A DNA stretch of 42,991 nucleotides from Acidimicrobiaceae bacterium (GCA_003170315.1 PNAH01000008.1:7332-50322); one strand, 5' to 3'. Shown: positions 8,565-18,043, numbered from the stretch's first letter. Numbers and translations are program-made. The notes: generated by a model from the sequence alone, not told the origin.

Positions 8565-9353
8565 CTAAAGATCGGGTAACTGGAAGTCCAGGTTGGGGAT
8601 GTCGATGCCCCCGTCGATCTCGAGAACCTTGCCGGTGATGTAGGCGCCGGCCGGCGAGGCCAGAAAGATCACGCCAGCGGCGATCTCTTCGACGTCGCCG
8701 ATGCGACCGAGCAAGGTCATCTCTTCCATCATCGACTTCAGTTCCGGTGTGGTCATCACGATCTCGAGCGCCGAGGTGGCAATGGAACCGGCCGCGATAG
8801 CGTTCACGCGGATCTTGGGCGCGAGGTCTTTCGAACTCAGTCGCGTGTAGTGCGCCATGGCGGCCTTCGCCGTGCCGTAGGCGGCGTAGCCGCGACCGGC
8901 CACGCGTCCCATGACCGAAGAGATATTGACGATCGACCCGCCGCCGCGCTCGAGCATGATCGGCACCGCCGCGAGGTTCAACGCGTGGGCCGTCGCGACG
9001 TTGAAGTGGAAGGCCTCTTCCATGTACTCCGGGGTCGTCATGAGAAAGGGCAGCGGGACCGCGCCGCCGACGTTGTTGACCACGATGTCTATACGACCGA
9101 ACTCCCGGCGTGCGATTGCGGCGAGTTCGGCGATGGCCGTGAGATCGGACAGGTCACACGGCACCGTCACCGCTCGACGATCGAGGGCTTCCACTTGGTG
9201 GGCGACCTCGTCGAGGTCCGACGCCGTGCGCGACGCGATGACCACGTGCGCGCCGCACTCGGCGAGCGCGAGCGCACTGGCGGCGCCGATGCCGCGTCCG
9301 GAGCCGGTGATGATCGCCACCTGGTCGTCGATGCGAAAGCGGTCCGTAATCAC
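8565..9353 (-). CDS. Short-chain dehydrogenase/reductase (SDR)
   Basis: A 262-residue classical SDR. The start is GTG 9353 because a perfect AGGAGG lies 5 nt upstream; longer frames to 9401 add only unstructured residues. The nucleotide site TGSGRGIG is at 16-23, NNVGG at 93-97, the catalytic Ser at 145-146 and the YxxxK pair at Tyr159/Lys163. It ends with the common [11 protein letters not shown] motif. The enzyme should oxidise or reduce an alcohol/carbonyl with NAD(P)(H). It converges on ndh with only 9 bp between stops. The substrate cannot be predicted. Confidence 0.92.
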   Translation of the reverse strand: MITDRFRIDDQVAIITGSGRGIGAASALALAECGAHVVIASRTASDLDEVAHQVEALDRRAVTVPCDLSDLTAIAELAAIARREFGRIDIVVNNVGGAVPLPFLMTTPEYMEEAFHFNVATAHALNLAAVPIMLERGGGSIVNISSVMGRVAGRGYAAYGTAKAAMAHYTRLSSKDLAPKIRVNAIAAGSIATSALEIVMTTPELKSMMEEMTLLGRIGDVEEIAAGVIFLASPAGAYITGKVLEIDGGIDIPNLDFQLPDL

Positions 9354-9419
9354 CGTGGCCTCCTCAGACGTCGCGCGCGCGACTGCCCGATGGTCTAGCA
9401 CGGCGCTTCGCGCGCCAGG

Positions 9420-11225
9420 TCAAACGGTCGCCGACTGCTCCAGTTTGGCTTCGAGTCGATCGACTTCGTCCTTGAGCTTCGACGGCAAGTCGGCGCCGAA
9501 GGTGGCGAAGTGCTCGCGAATCTTGGGCACCTCTTCACGCCACTCGTCGTTGTGGACGGTCAGCAGTTCGGCCATGTCCGCCGCGGTGACGGCGAGTCCC
9601 TCGACGTTGAGCGCGGTCGTCGACGGCACGAAGCCGATTGGCGTCTCGACCGCGTCGCCGCGACCGGCCGAGCGCTCAAAGACCCACTCGAGCACGCGGC
9701 TGTTCTCGCCGTAGCCCGGCCAGAGCCAGCGTCCGTCGTCGCCCTTGCGGAACCAGTTGACGTAGAAGATCTTCGGCAGTTTGGCCTCGTCGAAGCGCTC
9801 GGAGAACGTCAACCAGTGCGCGAAGTAGTCGCCCATGTTGTAGCCGCAGAAGGGGAGCATCGCGAAGGGGTCGCGTCGCAGCTTGCCGACGGCCCCGGTC
9901 GCCGCGGCCGTCGTCTCGGAGGACAGGATCGATCCCAAGAAGACCCCGTGGGCCCAGTTGCGCGATTGGGAAATCAGCGGGATGACGCTGGCGCGTCGGC
10001 CGCCGAAGAGGATCGCGTCGATCGGCACGCCGGCCGGGTCCTCCCACTCCGCGGCGATCGCCGGGTCCTGGGAGGCCGGGGCGGTGAAGCGAGAGTTGGG
10101 GTGCGCCGCCGGGGTGCCGAGGTCCTTGGACCACAGCTGGCCCTTCCAGTCGATGAGCCCTTCGGGCGGATCGCCCATGCCCTCCCACCAGATGTCGCCG
10201 TCGGGCGTGATGGCGGTATTGGTAAATATGGTGTTGGCCTCGACCGAGAGCATCGCGTTGGGATTCGTCACCATGTTGGTACCGGGCGCCACGCCGAAGA
10301 AACCGGCCTCGGGGTTGATGGCGCGGAGCCGTCCCTCGGAGTCGGGCTTCATCCAGCAGATGTCGTCGCCGACGGTTTCGACCTTCCAGCCCGGCAAGGT
10401 CGGCACCAGCATGGCGAGGTTGGTCTTGCCGCAGGCACTGGGAAAGGCCCCGGTCACGTAGCGCGATTCGCCAGTGGGACTGGTGAGCTTGAGTACCAGC
10501 ATGTGCTCGGCCAACCAGCCGTCGTCGCGCGCCTGCACCGAGGCGATACGCAGGGCGAAGCACTTCTTGCCCAGAAGAGCGTTGCCGCCGTAGCCCGAGC
10601 CGTAGGAGATGATCTCGCGGGTCTCCGGGAAGTGCACGATGTACTTGTCGGTGTTGTTACAGGGCCACTTGACGTCGGCCTGGCCCTCTTCGAGCGGCAT
10701 GCCGACCGAGTGCAGGCACGGGACGAACTCGCCGTCCTGGCCCAGGACCTCGAGGGCGCCGCGTCCCATGCGCGTCATGATCTTCATGTTCACCGCGACG
10801 TAGGCCGAGTCGGTGACTTCGACGCCGATGTGGCTGATGTTCGAGCCCAGCGGTCCCATGGAGAAGGGCACCACGTACATCGTGCGGCCCTTCATCGAAC
10901 CCTGGAAGAGTCCTTTGAGGACCTCGCGCATCTCACTGGGCTCGCGCCAGTTGTTCGTCGGTCCGGCGTCGTGTTCATCCTTGGAGCAGATGAACGTGCG
11001 GTCCTCGACGCGCGCCACATCGCTCGGGTCCGACGTCGCGTAGTAACTATTGGGTCGCTTGGTCGCAGAAAGTCGGGTGAAGGTGCCCTGCTCGACGAGG
11101 AGCTGACACAGGTCGTCGTACTCCTGGTCCGATCCGTCGCACCAGTGGATACGATCGGGAGTTGTGAGCCGCGCGATCTCTTCCACCCACGAAATGAGCT
11201 TTTTGTGTTGGGTCGGGTACGACAC
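9420..11225 (-). CDS. pckG: Phosphoenolpyruvate carboxykinase (GTP)
   Basis: A 601-residue enzyme converting oxaloacetate plus GTP to PEP, GDP and CO2, the entry step of gluconeogenesis. The GTP-type family is clear: [12 protein letters not shown] at 259-270 holds the reactive Cys265 and the P-loop lysine, VGDDICWM at 285-292 is the metal-binding kinase-2 motif, and FFGVAPGTN at 309-317 is family-specific. The start is GTG 11225 with GGAGG 8 nt upstream; the upstream GTG 11240 lies inside that ribosome site. It is divergent from thiL across 62 bp that contain two perfect inverted repeats. Confidence 0.96.
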   Translation of the reverse strand: MSYPTQHKKLISWVEEIARLTTPDRIHWCDGSDQEYDDLCQLLVEQGTFTRLSATKRPNSYYATSDPSDVARVEDRTFICSKDEHDAGPTNNWREPSEMREVLKGLFQGSMKGRTMYVVPFSMGPLGSNISHIGVEVTDSAYVAVNMKIMTRMGRGALEVLGQDGEFVPCLHSVGMPLEEGQADVKWPCNNTDKYIVHFPETREIISYGSGYGGNALLGKKCFALRIASVQARDDGWLAEHMLVLKLTSPTGESRYVTGAFPSACGKTNLAMLVPTLPGWKVETVGDDICWMKPDSEGRLRAINPEAGFFGVAPGTNMVTNPNAMLSVEANTIFTNTAITPDGDIWWEGMGDPPEGLIDWKGQLWSKDLGTPAAHPNSRFTAPASQDPAIAAEWEDPAGVPIDAILFGGRRASVIPLISQSRNWAHGVFLGSILSSETTAAATGAVGKLRRDPFAMLPFCGYNMGDYFAHWLTFSERFDEAKLPKIFYVNWFRKGDDGRWLWPGYGENSRVLEWVFERSAGRGDAVETPIGFVPSTTALNVEGLAVTAADMAELLTVHNDEWREEVPKIREHFATFGADLPSKLKDEVDRLEAKLEQSATV

Positions 11226-11247
11226 GTTGGGTTCCTCCACTGATATG

Positions 11248-11267
11248 GCGTCGCGACATTGCGACGC
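11248..11267. repeat. Perfect 7-bp inverted repeat in the pckG/thiL intergenic region
   Basis: GCGTCGC, six bases (GACATT), then GCGACGC. It lies between the divergent starts of pckG and thiL and may be an operator or a leader hairpin. No regulator is assigned. Confidence 0.4.
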
Positions 11268-11270
11268 TCT

Positions 11271-11284
11271 CCTGGCGAACCAGG
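11271..11284 (+). promoter_or_regulatory. Hairpin directly before the thiL start
   Basis: CCTGG-CGAA-CCAGG can form a 5-bp stem with a CGAA tetraloop ending 3 nt before ATG 11288. It would cover the only AGG in the ribosome-binding region, so it could lower thiL translation. It is short and could be chance. Confidence 0.3.
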
Positions 11285-11287
11285 TTC

Positions 11288-12241
11288 ATGCCCACGCCGA
11301 CTGACCCAACAGTCCCCGAAGGGGTTTACTCCCGCCGTGAAGATGACGTTATTGAGCGTATCGCCGAAATAGTCGGACAGCACAAAATCCCGCCGGGTGA
11401 ACGTCACATCGGCGACGACGCCGCGGTGCTCGCGCCCTTCGTGGGACAGGCTGTGATCAGCACGGACGTCGCCGTTCTCGGCGTGCATCTCGATTCGGAA
11501 TACTTCCCATTAGAGGACCTCGGATTCAAAGCGGTGGCCGCCGCGGTCTCGGACCTGGCCGCCATGGGAGCGCGTCCTCGAGGCTGCGTCGTCGCCGTGA
11601 CCGCTCCCGAGGGGACCGCCCTAGAGGAGTTGCATCGCGGCATGGCCGACGCCTCGATCGTGACCAACTGTCCGATCGTCGGAGGGGACCTGGCGCAAGG
11701 TCGCGACGTGACGGTCGCGGTCACGGTCTTTGGCGAGTGTCCCGGCCGGGGAGCGCTCTACCGCTCGGGCGCTCAGCCCGGCGACGAACTACTCGTCACC
11801 GGCGCACTCGGCCGATCGGCCGCGGGACTTCGCCGTCGCCGAACGGGCGCGTCACTGTCGGATGAACTGGTGGTCGCGCACCGCCGACCATGGCCGCGCC
11901 TCGCCGAAGGCATGGCCGCACGCGGCGCCGGCGCGCACGCGATGATGGATCTCAGCGACGGACTCGGTCTGGACCTGCACCGATTTGCCGACGCCTCGGG
12001 CGTGGGCTTCGTATTAACTGACGTACCCGCGGCCGACGGCGCGACCGTGGACGAGGCGATGAGCGGGGGAGAGGACTACGAACTGTTGATCGCCACCGAC
12101 GACGCGGCCCGTCTGCGACTGGTCTTTCAGGACCGAGGACTTCGGGCTCCTTTAACGATTGGCGTCGTGGTGAAGGACGTAGTCCAGAGGTCGTTACGGG
12201 GCGAGGCCTTCGAGCGACGAGGCTGGCAGCACCAGCTCTGA
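11288..12241 (+). CDS. thiL: Thiamine-monophosphate kinase
   Basis: A 317-residue enzyme that phosphorylates thiamine monophosphate to the active cofactor thiamine diphosphate, using ATP. It has the AIR synthase/ThiL fold signatures in order: GDDAAV (42-47), ISTD (57-60), the AVSDLAAMGA helix, the VGGDLAQG loop, MMDLSDGLGLDL and the substrate-side SGGEDYELL. There is no clear Shine-Dalgarno site and a hairpin sits just upstream. The gene ends one base before the convergent rpmB stop, so no terminator fits between them. No other thiamine gene is nearby. Confidence 0.95.
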   Translation: MPTPTDPTVPEGVYSRREDDVIERIAEIVGQHKIPPGERHIGDDAAVLAPFVGQAVISTDVAVLGVHLDSEYFPLEDLGFKAVAAAVSDLAAMGARPRGCVVAVTAPEGTALEELHRGMADASIVTNCPIVGGDLAQGRDVTVAVTVFGECPGRGALYRSGAQPGDELLVTGALGRSAAGLRRRRTGASLSDELVVAHRRPWPRLAEGMAARGAGAHAMMDLSDGLGLDLHRFADASGVGFVLTDVPAADGATVDEAMSGGEDYELLIATDDAARLRLVFQDRGLRAPLTIGVVVKDVVQRSLRGEAFERRGWQHQL

Positions 12242-12242
12242 G

Positions 12243-12452
12243 CTAAACGTCGACGTTGCGACGAACGGGCTTGGTGACCTTGCCCGATCGAATACAGCCG
12301 GTGCAGACGTTCATGCGCTTCGGTGTGCCACCGACCATGGCGCGTACTCGCTGGATGTTCGGGTTCCAACGACGCTTGGTGCGACGGTGGGAGTGAGAGA
12401 CGTTCATGCCGAACGACGGCTTCTTGCCGCAGATTTCGCAGACGGATGCCAT
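12243..12452 (-). CDS. rpmB: Ribosomal protein L28, zinc-binding form
   Basis: A 69-residue large-subunit protein. It begins [10 protein letters not shown] and has a basic core ([15 protein letters not shown]). Two CxxC pairs (Cys5/Cys8 and Cys50/Cys53) make it the zinc-binding (C+) form rather than the zinc-free paralogue made under zinc starvation. AAGGAG lies upstream of the ATG, and an extended -10 (TGCTACAAT) is found ~60 bp before the start. Confidence 0.96.
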   Translation of the reverse strand: MASVCEICGKKPSFGMNVSHSHRRTKRRWNPNIQRVRAMVGGTPKRMNVCTGCIRSGKVTKPVRRNVDV

Positions 12453-12512
12453 TATGAACGTTCTCCTTGATTGCGGGCGTCCGATGGCGCCACCGGTCTA
12501 AACCGAGTAGTC

Positions 12513-12521
12513 ATTGTAGCA
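12513..12521 (-). promoter_or_regulatory. Extended -10 promoter of rpmB (TGCTACAAT)
   Basis: On the minus strand TGC-TACAAT gives an extended -10 element, leading to a ~50-nt leader with a good ribosome site. No -35 is evident. It overlaps a possible plus-strand -10 (TAGCAT, 12517-12522) for the divergent fakA-like gene. Confidence 0.45.
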
Positions 12522-12531
12522 TTACCAACCG

Positions 12532-14169
12532 ATGACCTCTCCGTTGACGCTGTCCGCTCGCGAACTGCGTTCAACGATCTCCACGTACTCCGAACTCCTG
12601 CGCTCTCATATGGACGTCATCAATCGACTGAACGTCTATCCGGTGCCCGACGGCGACACCGGGACGAATATGACGCTCACCATCGAATCCGTCGCGGCCG
12701 AATTGGGCCCGTTGGCCGACGACGCCGAGATGTCCGAGGTCTGCAAGGCCATCGCCCACGGCTCGCTCATGGGCGCGCGCGGCAACTCCGGCGTCATCCT
12801 CTCCCAGATGCTTCGCGGACTCGTCGCGAAGTTTCCCGTCCACGGCGACGTGTCGGCCGATCTTCTGGCCGAGTCGCTCGAAAACGCCGACGTCCTGGCC
12901 CGCCAGGCCGTCGTGCGCATCGTCGAAGGCACCATGCTCTCCATCGCGCGCGCCGCCGCCGAGGGAGCGCGCGCCCACTGCGAGACGCTGATTGAACTGG
13001 TGCGCTCCGCGCGTGACCGCGCCAAGGACGCGCTGGCCTTCACGCCCGAGCAGCTCCCGGTGTTGAAGCAGGCCGGGGTAGTCGACTCCGGGGGCACGGG
13101 ACTGTTGTTGCTCTTCGACGCGCTCTGCAGCGTGGTCGCGCACGATCCGCTGCCCATCGCGCCGTCGGCCGACTCCATCACCGTGCTCGTGCACGAAGAG
13201 ACCGAGGCTCGCGAATCCACGATCGCCGACTTGCGCTACGAGGTCATGTACTTCCTCGAAGCCGAGGACGACAAGATGCACGCCTTTCGCGAAGTTTGGT
13301 CGGGCATCGGCGACTCGATCGTCATCGTCGGCGGCGACGGCCTCTACAACTGCCACATCCACACCGACAACATCGGCACGGCCGTCGAGGCGGCCCTCGA
13401 CGCCGGACGACCTCGTGGCATACGCGTGACCGACCTCTCGGAGCAGGTCATCGAGGAACGCTGGGTTCGCGAAGGGAGTGCCGTGCAGCCCGACGAAGAA
13501 CCGGACGTCGCTCCGACGACCTCGGTCGTCGCCGTTGTCGTCGGTGATGGCGTCGGTCGAATCTTTCGCTCCTTGGGCGTTCGTGTACTCGTGGCGGGCG
13601 GTCAGTCAATGAACCCGTCGACCGCCGACCTCGTCGCGGCGGTCGAGGCCACCGGTTCCCAGCAGGTCGTCTTGCTGCCGAACAACAAGAACATTCGCCC
13701 GGTCGCCGAACAGGTGAACGATCTCGTCGAGCAAACGGTGACCGTCGTGCCGACCGAATCGATCGTCGAAGGCTTCGCCGCGTTGCTCGAGTACGACCCC
13801 GACGCCTCGGCCGAGGAGAACGCGACGGCGATGCGTACGTCGGCCTGCAACGTGGTGGCCGGGGAAGTGACCAAGGCGGTTCGTGACACCGCGACCGACG
13901 TCGGCGAGGTGCACGTCGGGGACTGGATCGGACTTTCCCCCCAAGGGGTTCGCTCGATCGATCACTCCATCGCCGGGGCCAGCAATCGACTATTGGCCGA
14001 GCTCATAACGCCCAACCACGAACTGCTCACCATCATCGAAGGCGAAGGATCGTCACCCGCGAACACTCGGCGTATCACCGAGTTCCTCGCCGACGAGTAC
14101 CCGGGCGTGGCGGTCGAAGTCCATCACGGGGGTCAGCCGCTCTACCCCTATTACTTCGGCGTCGAATGA
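12532..14169 (+). CDS. DAK-domain (FakA/YloV-type) fatty-acid kinase-like protein
   Basis: A 545-residue protein of the DhaL-like DAK family. The N-terminal ADP/Mg-binding motif PVPDGDTGTNM lies at 38-47, followed by HGSLMGARGNSGVILSQ; the C-terminal half is the FakA middle and DegV-like region ending GGQPLYPYYFGVE. Known members (FakA) phosphorylate fatty acids held by a FakB/DegV partner, feeding acyl-phosphate to PlsX/PlsY. Here plsX and acpP lie 4.6 kb downstream in the same direction, which supports a lipid role. No fakB gene is visible in the window. TAGCAT ends 9 nt before the ATG. It overlaps recG by 4 nt. Confidence 0.85.
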   Translation: MTSPLTLSARELRSTISTYSELLRSHMDVINRLNVYPVPDGDTGTNMTLTIESVAAELGPLADDAEMSEVCKAIAHGSLMGARGNSGVILSQMLRGLVAKFPVHGDVSADLLAESLENADVLARQAVVRIVEGTMLSIARAAAEGARAHCETLIELVRSARDRAKDALAFTPEQLPVLKQAGVVDSGGTGLLLLFDALCSVVAHDPLPIAPSADSITVLVHEETEARESTIADLRYEVMYFLEAEDDKMHAFREVWSGIGDSIVIVGGDGLYNCHIHTDNIGTAVEAALDAGRPRGIRVTDLSEQVIEERWVREGSAVQPDEEPDVAPTTSVVAVVVGDGVGRIFRSLGVRVLVAGGQSMNPSTADLVAAVEATGSQQVVLLPNNKNIRPVAEQVNDLVEQTVTVVPTESIVEGFAALLEYDPDASAEENATAMRTSACNVVAGEVTKAVRDTATDVGEVHVGDWIGLSPQGVRSIDHSIAGASNRLLAELITPNHELLTIIEGEGSSPANTRRITEFLADEYPGVAVEVHHGGQPLYPYYFGVE

Positions 14170-16376
14170 ATGAGACGGCGCCGCGCCGGTTACGCGAGTT
14201 AGTCGCTATTCCCGTCAGTCGGCTTCGCAACATTGGCGAGAAACGCACGGCGGCGCTCGGGTCATTGGGAATTGACAACATTTTCGACCTGCTGACCATC
14301 TATCCCCGTCGTTACATCGACCGCACCAAGCGCGTCGATCTCTCGGACCTCACGGTCGGAGAAGAGGCCGCCGTGTTCGGCGAAGTGACCAAGATCAACG
14401 GTCGCCGGACGAAGAACGGCCGCGTCATGGTCGAGGCGAGCGTCAGCGACGAGAGCGGATCGTTCAAGGTCGTGTTCTTCAATCAGGGGTGGCGCGAAAA
14501 TCAGCTCCCCAAGGGTGTTCAGGCGTTGTTCTTCGGCAAAGTGACGGACTACAAGGGTCAACGTCAGATGACCAATCCGGTTGTGGACGTCATCATTGGA
14601 CCTGCGGGCGACGAACGTGACGCCTCGCGCATCGGTCGCGTGGTGCCGATCTACCCGGCCTCGGGAAAGGCCGGGCTCACCAGTTGGGAGATCGGCGGAT
14701 TCATCGATGAGAGCCTGCGACGCGCCGGACCCATGCTCGATCCAGTGCCCGAATCGGCCCGCACGGAACTCGGTCTCATCGATCGCACCGCGTCATATCG
14801 AGGAATCCACCTTCCCGCCGAATGGGCCGACAAGGACGTGGCGCGACGACGACTCGCCTTTGACGAGTTCCTGCGCTTGCAGTTGCTCCTCGCCCTTCGT
14901 CGCCGCCGTCTGGAGGAGTCGTTGGCCGGCATTCGTCATCCGATCAACGTCGAAGACCTCGACGTCGGACCAGGGGCGCTCGCCGATACGTCGTCATCGC
15001 TCGTACGTCGCTTTCTCGTCGGCCACCACTTCGCACTCACGATCGCCCAGCGACGGGTGCTCGGTGAGATCGCCGCCGACCTCTCGTCCTCGTTGCCGAT
15101 GCATCGATTGCTCCAAGGTGACGTCGGGTCGGGCAAGACCGTGGTCGCGTTGACGACGTTGTTGGCCTCGATCGACGGCAATCGACAGGGCGCCTTGATG
15201 GCGCCGACCGAGGTGTTGGCCGAACAACACCTGGCGTCACTACGCATGGACTTAGAGGGTCTCACCAAAGCGGATCGCGCGGTGCTGGGCGGAGAACGGC
15301 CGTTGTCAGTCCAACTGCTCACCGGGCGAGTTCGGGCGAAGGATCGCCAGGGCGTGCTGGACGGACTGCGCGACGGATCGGTCGACATCGTGGTCGGCAC
15401 GCACGCGTTGTTGAGTGACGACGTGCGCTTTCACGCGCTCGGGGTCATCGTGATCGACGAACAGCACCGCTTCGGCGTCGAGCAGCGCGCGGCGTTGCGC
15501 GACAAGGGCCGCGAGCGATCGGACGAGTCGGCCGACCCGGACCTGCTGGTGATGACGGCCACGCCCATTCCACGCACGGCGGCCATGGTCGTCTTCGGCG
15601 ACTTGGACATCTCGGTTTTGGACGAGATGCCCCAGGGTCGTCTGCCGATCGAGACGTTCTGGGCGAAGGGCGACCTGGAGGTCGCCAGTTGCTGGCAGCG
15701 AGTGCGCGACGAAGTCGCCCTCGGTCGACGGGCCTACGTGATCTGCCCGCTCGTCGAGGACTCGGAACGAGTGGAGGCGAAGAGCGCGGTCGAAGAGCGC
15801 ACCCGTCTCGCGCTCGAGGAGTTGCGCGGACTCGCGGTGGGTCTCTTGCACGGCCAGATGAAGGGACCGGAAAAAGATGAAGTGATGGCGCAGTTTCGCG
15901 CCGGCGAAATCGACGTGCTGGTCGCCACGGTGGTGATTGAAGTCGGTGTCGACGTTCCCGAGGCCAGCGTCATCGTCATCGAGGACGCGTGGCGATTCGG
16001 TCTGGCCCAGTTGCACCAGCTGCGTGGCCGGGTCGGGCGTAGCGACGTCCAGAGTTACTGCTACCTGCTGGGCACCTCACCGTCCGTCGAGGGCGCGATT
16101 CGCTTGCAGGCGCTCGTCGATTCCAATGACGGCTTCGCGTTGGCCGAGATTGACTTGGATCTTCGGGGCGAGGGGACGCTTTTGGGCTCGCGCCAACGAG
16201 GACGCAGCGACCTGCACCTGGCGTCTCTCCGCCGTGACGAGGACTTATTGATCGCCGCCCAGCGGGTGGCCGACACGATGGTGAGGGGCGACGGACTGGA
16301 CGCCGAGCCCGAGATGGTGGACGAACTTCGGCTCTTTATCGACGACGAAGAAGCCGACTACTTGTTCAAATCGTGA
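14166..16376 (+). CDS. recG: ATP-dependent DNA helicase RecG
   Basis: A 736-residue helicase that remodels stalled replication forks and branched DNA. The N-terminal ~270 residues hold the wedge/OB domain (for example VGEEAAVFGEVTKING). Helicase motifs follow: Walker A GDVGSGKT at 318-325, DEQH at 431-434 followed by RFGVEQR, TATPIPRT, and in the second RecA-like lobe VATVVIEVGVDVPEA and QLRGRVGRS. The length is normal. The ATG overlaps the stop of the preceding gene (ATGA), indicating translational coupling. Confidence 0.97.
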   Translation: MNETAPRRLRELVAIPVSRLRNIGEKRTAALGSLGIDNIFDLLTIYPRRYIDRTKRVDLSDLTVGEEAAVFGEVTKINGRRTKNGRVMVEASVSDESGSFKVVFFNQGWRENQLPKGVQALFFGKVTDYKGQRQMTNPVVDVIIGPAGDERDASRIGRVVPIYPASGKAGLTSWEIGGFIDESLRRAGPMLDPVPESARTELGLIDRTASYRGIHLPAEWADKDVARRRLAFDEFLRLQLLLALRRRRLEESLAGIRHPINVEDLDVGPGALADTSSSLVRRFLVGHHFALTIAQRRVLGEIAADLSSSLPMHRLLQGDVGSGKTVVALTTLLASIDGNRQGALMAPTEVLAEQHLASLRMDLEGLTKADRAVLGGERPLSVQLLTGRVRAKDRQGVLDGLRDGSVDIVVGTHALLSDDVRFHALGVIVIDEQHRFGVEQRAALRDKGRERSDESADPDLLVMTATPIPRTAAMVVFGDLDISVLDEMPQGRLPIETFWAKGDLEVASCWQRVRDEVALGRRAYVICPLVEDSERVEAKSAVEERTRLALEELRGLAVGLLHGQMKGPEKDEVMAQFRAGEIDVLVATVVIEVGVDVPEASVIVIEDAWRFGLAQLHQLRGRVGRSDVQSYCYLLGTSPSVEGAIRLQALVDSNDGFALAEIDLDLRGEGTLLGSRQRGRSDLHLASLRRDEDLLIAAQRVADTMVRGDGLDAEPEMVDELRLFIDDEEADYLFKS

Positions 16377-16389
16377 CGAGCGGCCGACC

Positions 16390-16395
16390 TACCCT
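16390..16395 (+). promoter_or_regulatory. -10 element (TACCCT), near-leaderless rsmD start
   Basis: TACCCT ends 6 nt before ATG 16402 in the 25-bp gap after recG. GAGGG lies against the ATG, too close for a normal ribosome site. Confidence 0.4.
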
Positions 16396-16401
16396 TGAGG
16401 G

Positions 16402-16926
16402 ATGCGAGTAATTGGTGGGTCGGCTCGGGGACGTCCGCTAAAGGCGAAGCTCCCGTCGAGCGTGCGCCCGACGACCGATTACGCGCGCGAAGCGATCTTC
16501 TCGATGCTGGAGAGTCGCGGCGGACTCTACGACCTCGTCGTCGCCGATCTCTACTGCGGCTCGGGCGCCATGGGCATCGAAGCGATGTCGCGGGGCGCCG
16601 CCAAGGTCTACTTCGTCGACACCGACCCGGCCTGTCTGGCGGCGGTCAAGTCGAACCTCGAGCCGCTCGGCTTCGACGCCGAGGCGGTCTTCGTGCGCGC
16701 CATGTTGCCGGTGTGGTCGCCGCCGGATGACCTCGATCTCGTCCTGGCCGATCCGCCCTACGGTCCGCTCGACCTCTCGAGCGTGTTGAACGGCGTCGTG
16801 GCCCGGCGCGTAGTGGTCGAGAACGATCGCCATATGGAGCCGTTGGCCGGCTGGATCGTGACTAAAACCAAGCGTTACGGCACTACGCTCGTAACGATGT
16901 TGGAACCGGACGAAGGTGGCGTATGA
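16402..16926 (+). CDS. rsmD: 16S rRNA (guanine-966-N2)-methyltransferase
   Basis: A 174-residue SAM-dependent enzyme that methylates G966 of 16S rRNA. It begins MRVIGGSARGRPL, then VRPTTDYAREAIFSML. The SAM-binding motif DLYCGSGAMGIEA is at 49-61 and the catalytic DPPY at 117-120. The order recG-rsmD-coaD is common in bacteria. It overlaps coaD by 4 nt (ATGA). Confidence 0.95.
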   Translation: MRVIGGSARGRPLKAKLPSSVRPTTDYAREAIFSMLESRGGLYDLVVADLYCGSGAMGIEAMSRGAAKVYFVDTDPACLAAVKSNLEPLGFDAEAVFVRAMLPVWSPPDDLDLVLADPPYGPLDLSSVLNGVVARRVVVENDRHMEPLAGWIVTKTKRYGTTLVTMLEPDEGGV

Positions 16927-17411
16927 CCGTTGGTCTCATCCCCGGCTCCTTTGATCCCTTCCACAACGGGCACCTGGAAGTCGTCGAGCGCGCCTCGCAC
17001 ATCTTCGACGAGATCGTGGTGGCCGCCATTCGCAACCCCCAGAAGTCCGAGGCGCTCTTCGACCTCGACGAGCGCCGCGACATGATCGCCGAATCCTTGG
17101 CGCACTTGAAAAACGTCCGGATCGTCTCGATCTCGACCCTGCTGGTGAACGTGGCCAAAGACGTCAACGCCACGGCGATCGTGAAGGGACTGCGCGCCGT
17201 GTCGGACTTCGAGAGCGAGTTGCAGATGGCCCAGATGAACCGGTCGCTCTCGGGCGTGGAGACGCTCTTCATCCCGTCGAGTTCGACGCACTCTTTCATC
17301 GCCTCGCGCCTGTTGCGTGAGGTGGCGCGCTACGGCGGCGACGTCTCGCCCTTCGTGCCCGCCGCGGTCGCCAAACGCTTTATCGGCAAGTTTCCAGGAG
17401 GTGGGCTATGA
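16923..17411 (+). CDS. coaD: Phosphopantetheine adenylyltransferase
   Basis: A 162-residue enzyme of coenzyme A synthesis, joining ATP and 4'-phosphopantetheine to dephospho-CoA. The nucleotidyltransferase motif GSFDPFHNGH (8-17) contains HNGH, and the family motif IPSSSTHSFIASRLLREVA is near the C-terminus. CoA supplies the arm of ACP, encoded 2.4 kb downstream. It overlaps both neighbours by 4 nt. Confidence 0.97.
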   Translation: MTVGLIPGSFDPFHNGHLEVVERASHIFDEIVVAAIRNPQKSEALFDLDERRDMIAESLAHLKNVRIVSISTLLVNVAKDVNATAIVKGLRAVSDFESELQMAQMNRSLSGVETLFIPSSSTHSFIASRLLREVARYGGDVSPFVPAAVAKRFIGKFPGGGL

Positions 17412-18040
17412 CGTCCTTTGACGGATACGACGACCCCGAAGAGATCCAGGAGCCGTCCGGGCGCCACGTGCGCCGTGACATCGAGTCCGATCTGCGCGAC
17501 CTGATCGAGCTGGTGGCCAACGCCAAGCAGATGCCGCTGTCGAATTCGGCCCTGATTCCGCGTGACGACGTGCTGGGGCTGTTGGAGCAGGCCCTGCGCA
17601 GCCTGCCCGACGAGATCCGCGAAGCTCGCTGGGCCCTGCGCGACCGCGAGGAGTTGATGGCGGCCGAGTTGCAAAAGGCCCAGCAACTGATGGATCAGGT
17701 CCGCGCCGAGGCCGCCCGGATGGTCGACAAGACCGAGATCGTTCGCCAGAGTCGCCTGATGGCCCAAAAGATCGTGGCCGAGGCCCACGCCCAGTCGCGT
17801 CAGATGATCAATCAGTCCGAGGACTTCATCGACGGCAAGCTCGGCAGCTTCGAGATCGTGCTGGAGCGACTGCTCAAGACCACCCACTCGGGCCGCGAAC
17901 GCCTGAGCGCCCAGGGACTGCCGACGTCGCTCATCGAAGAGGCCGCGACCGACGAACAGCTTTCGGGAATCGCGCCCGACTTCAAGGAGCCGACCGGGCT
18001 CGAGGACACGACGTCGTTCTTCGACCAGGACGCGTTCTAG
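17408..18040 (+). CDS. DivIVA-like coiled-coil protein, probable SepIVA homologue
   Basis: A 210-residue, mostly helical protein. An acidic N-terminus (DGYDDPEEIQEP) leads into a helix with a heptad pattern (LRDLIELVANAKQM), then a long coiled coil over ~55-155 (LLEQALRSLPDEIREARWAL, MAAELQKAQQLMDQVRAEA) and a less ordered acidic tail. In mycobacteria the gene in front of the DUF177-rnc-fpg set encodes SepIVA, a DivIVA-domain septation factor. The matching position and architecture make this the likely homologue, acting at the septum or growth pole; sequence alone does not prove it. It overlaps coaD by 4 nt and DUF177 follows after 3 nt. Confidence 0.7.
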   Translation: MTSFDGYDDPEEIQEPSGRHVRRDIESDLRDLIELVANAKQMPLSNSALIPRDDVLGLLEQALRSLPDEIREARWALRDREELMAAELQKAQQLMDQVRAEAARMVDKTEIVRQSRLMAQKIVAEAHAQSRQMINQSEDFIDGKLGSFEIVLERLLKTTHSGRERLSAQGLPTSLIEEAATDEQLSGIAPDFKEPTGLEDTTSFFDQDAF

Positions 18041-18043
18041 GCG

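Noticed and set aside
9510..11243. 577-residue open frame opposite pckG
   Set aside because: It mirrors pckG over its full length; the translation is rich in Arg, Gly, His and Val without motifs, as expected from antisense reading of high-GC codons.
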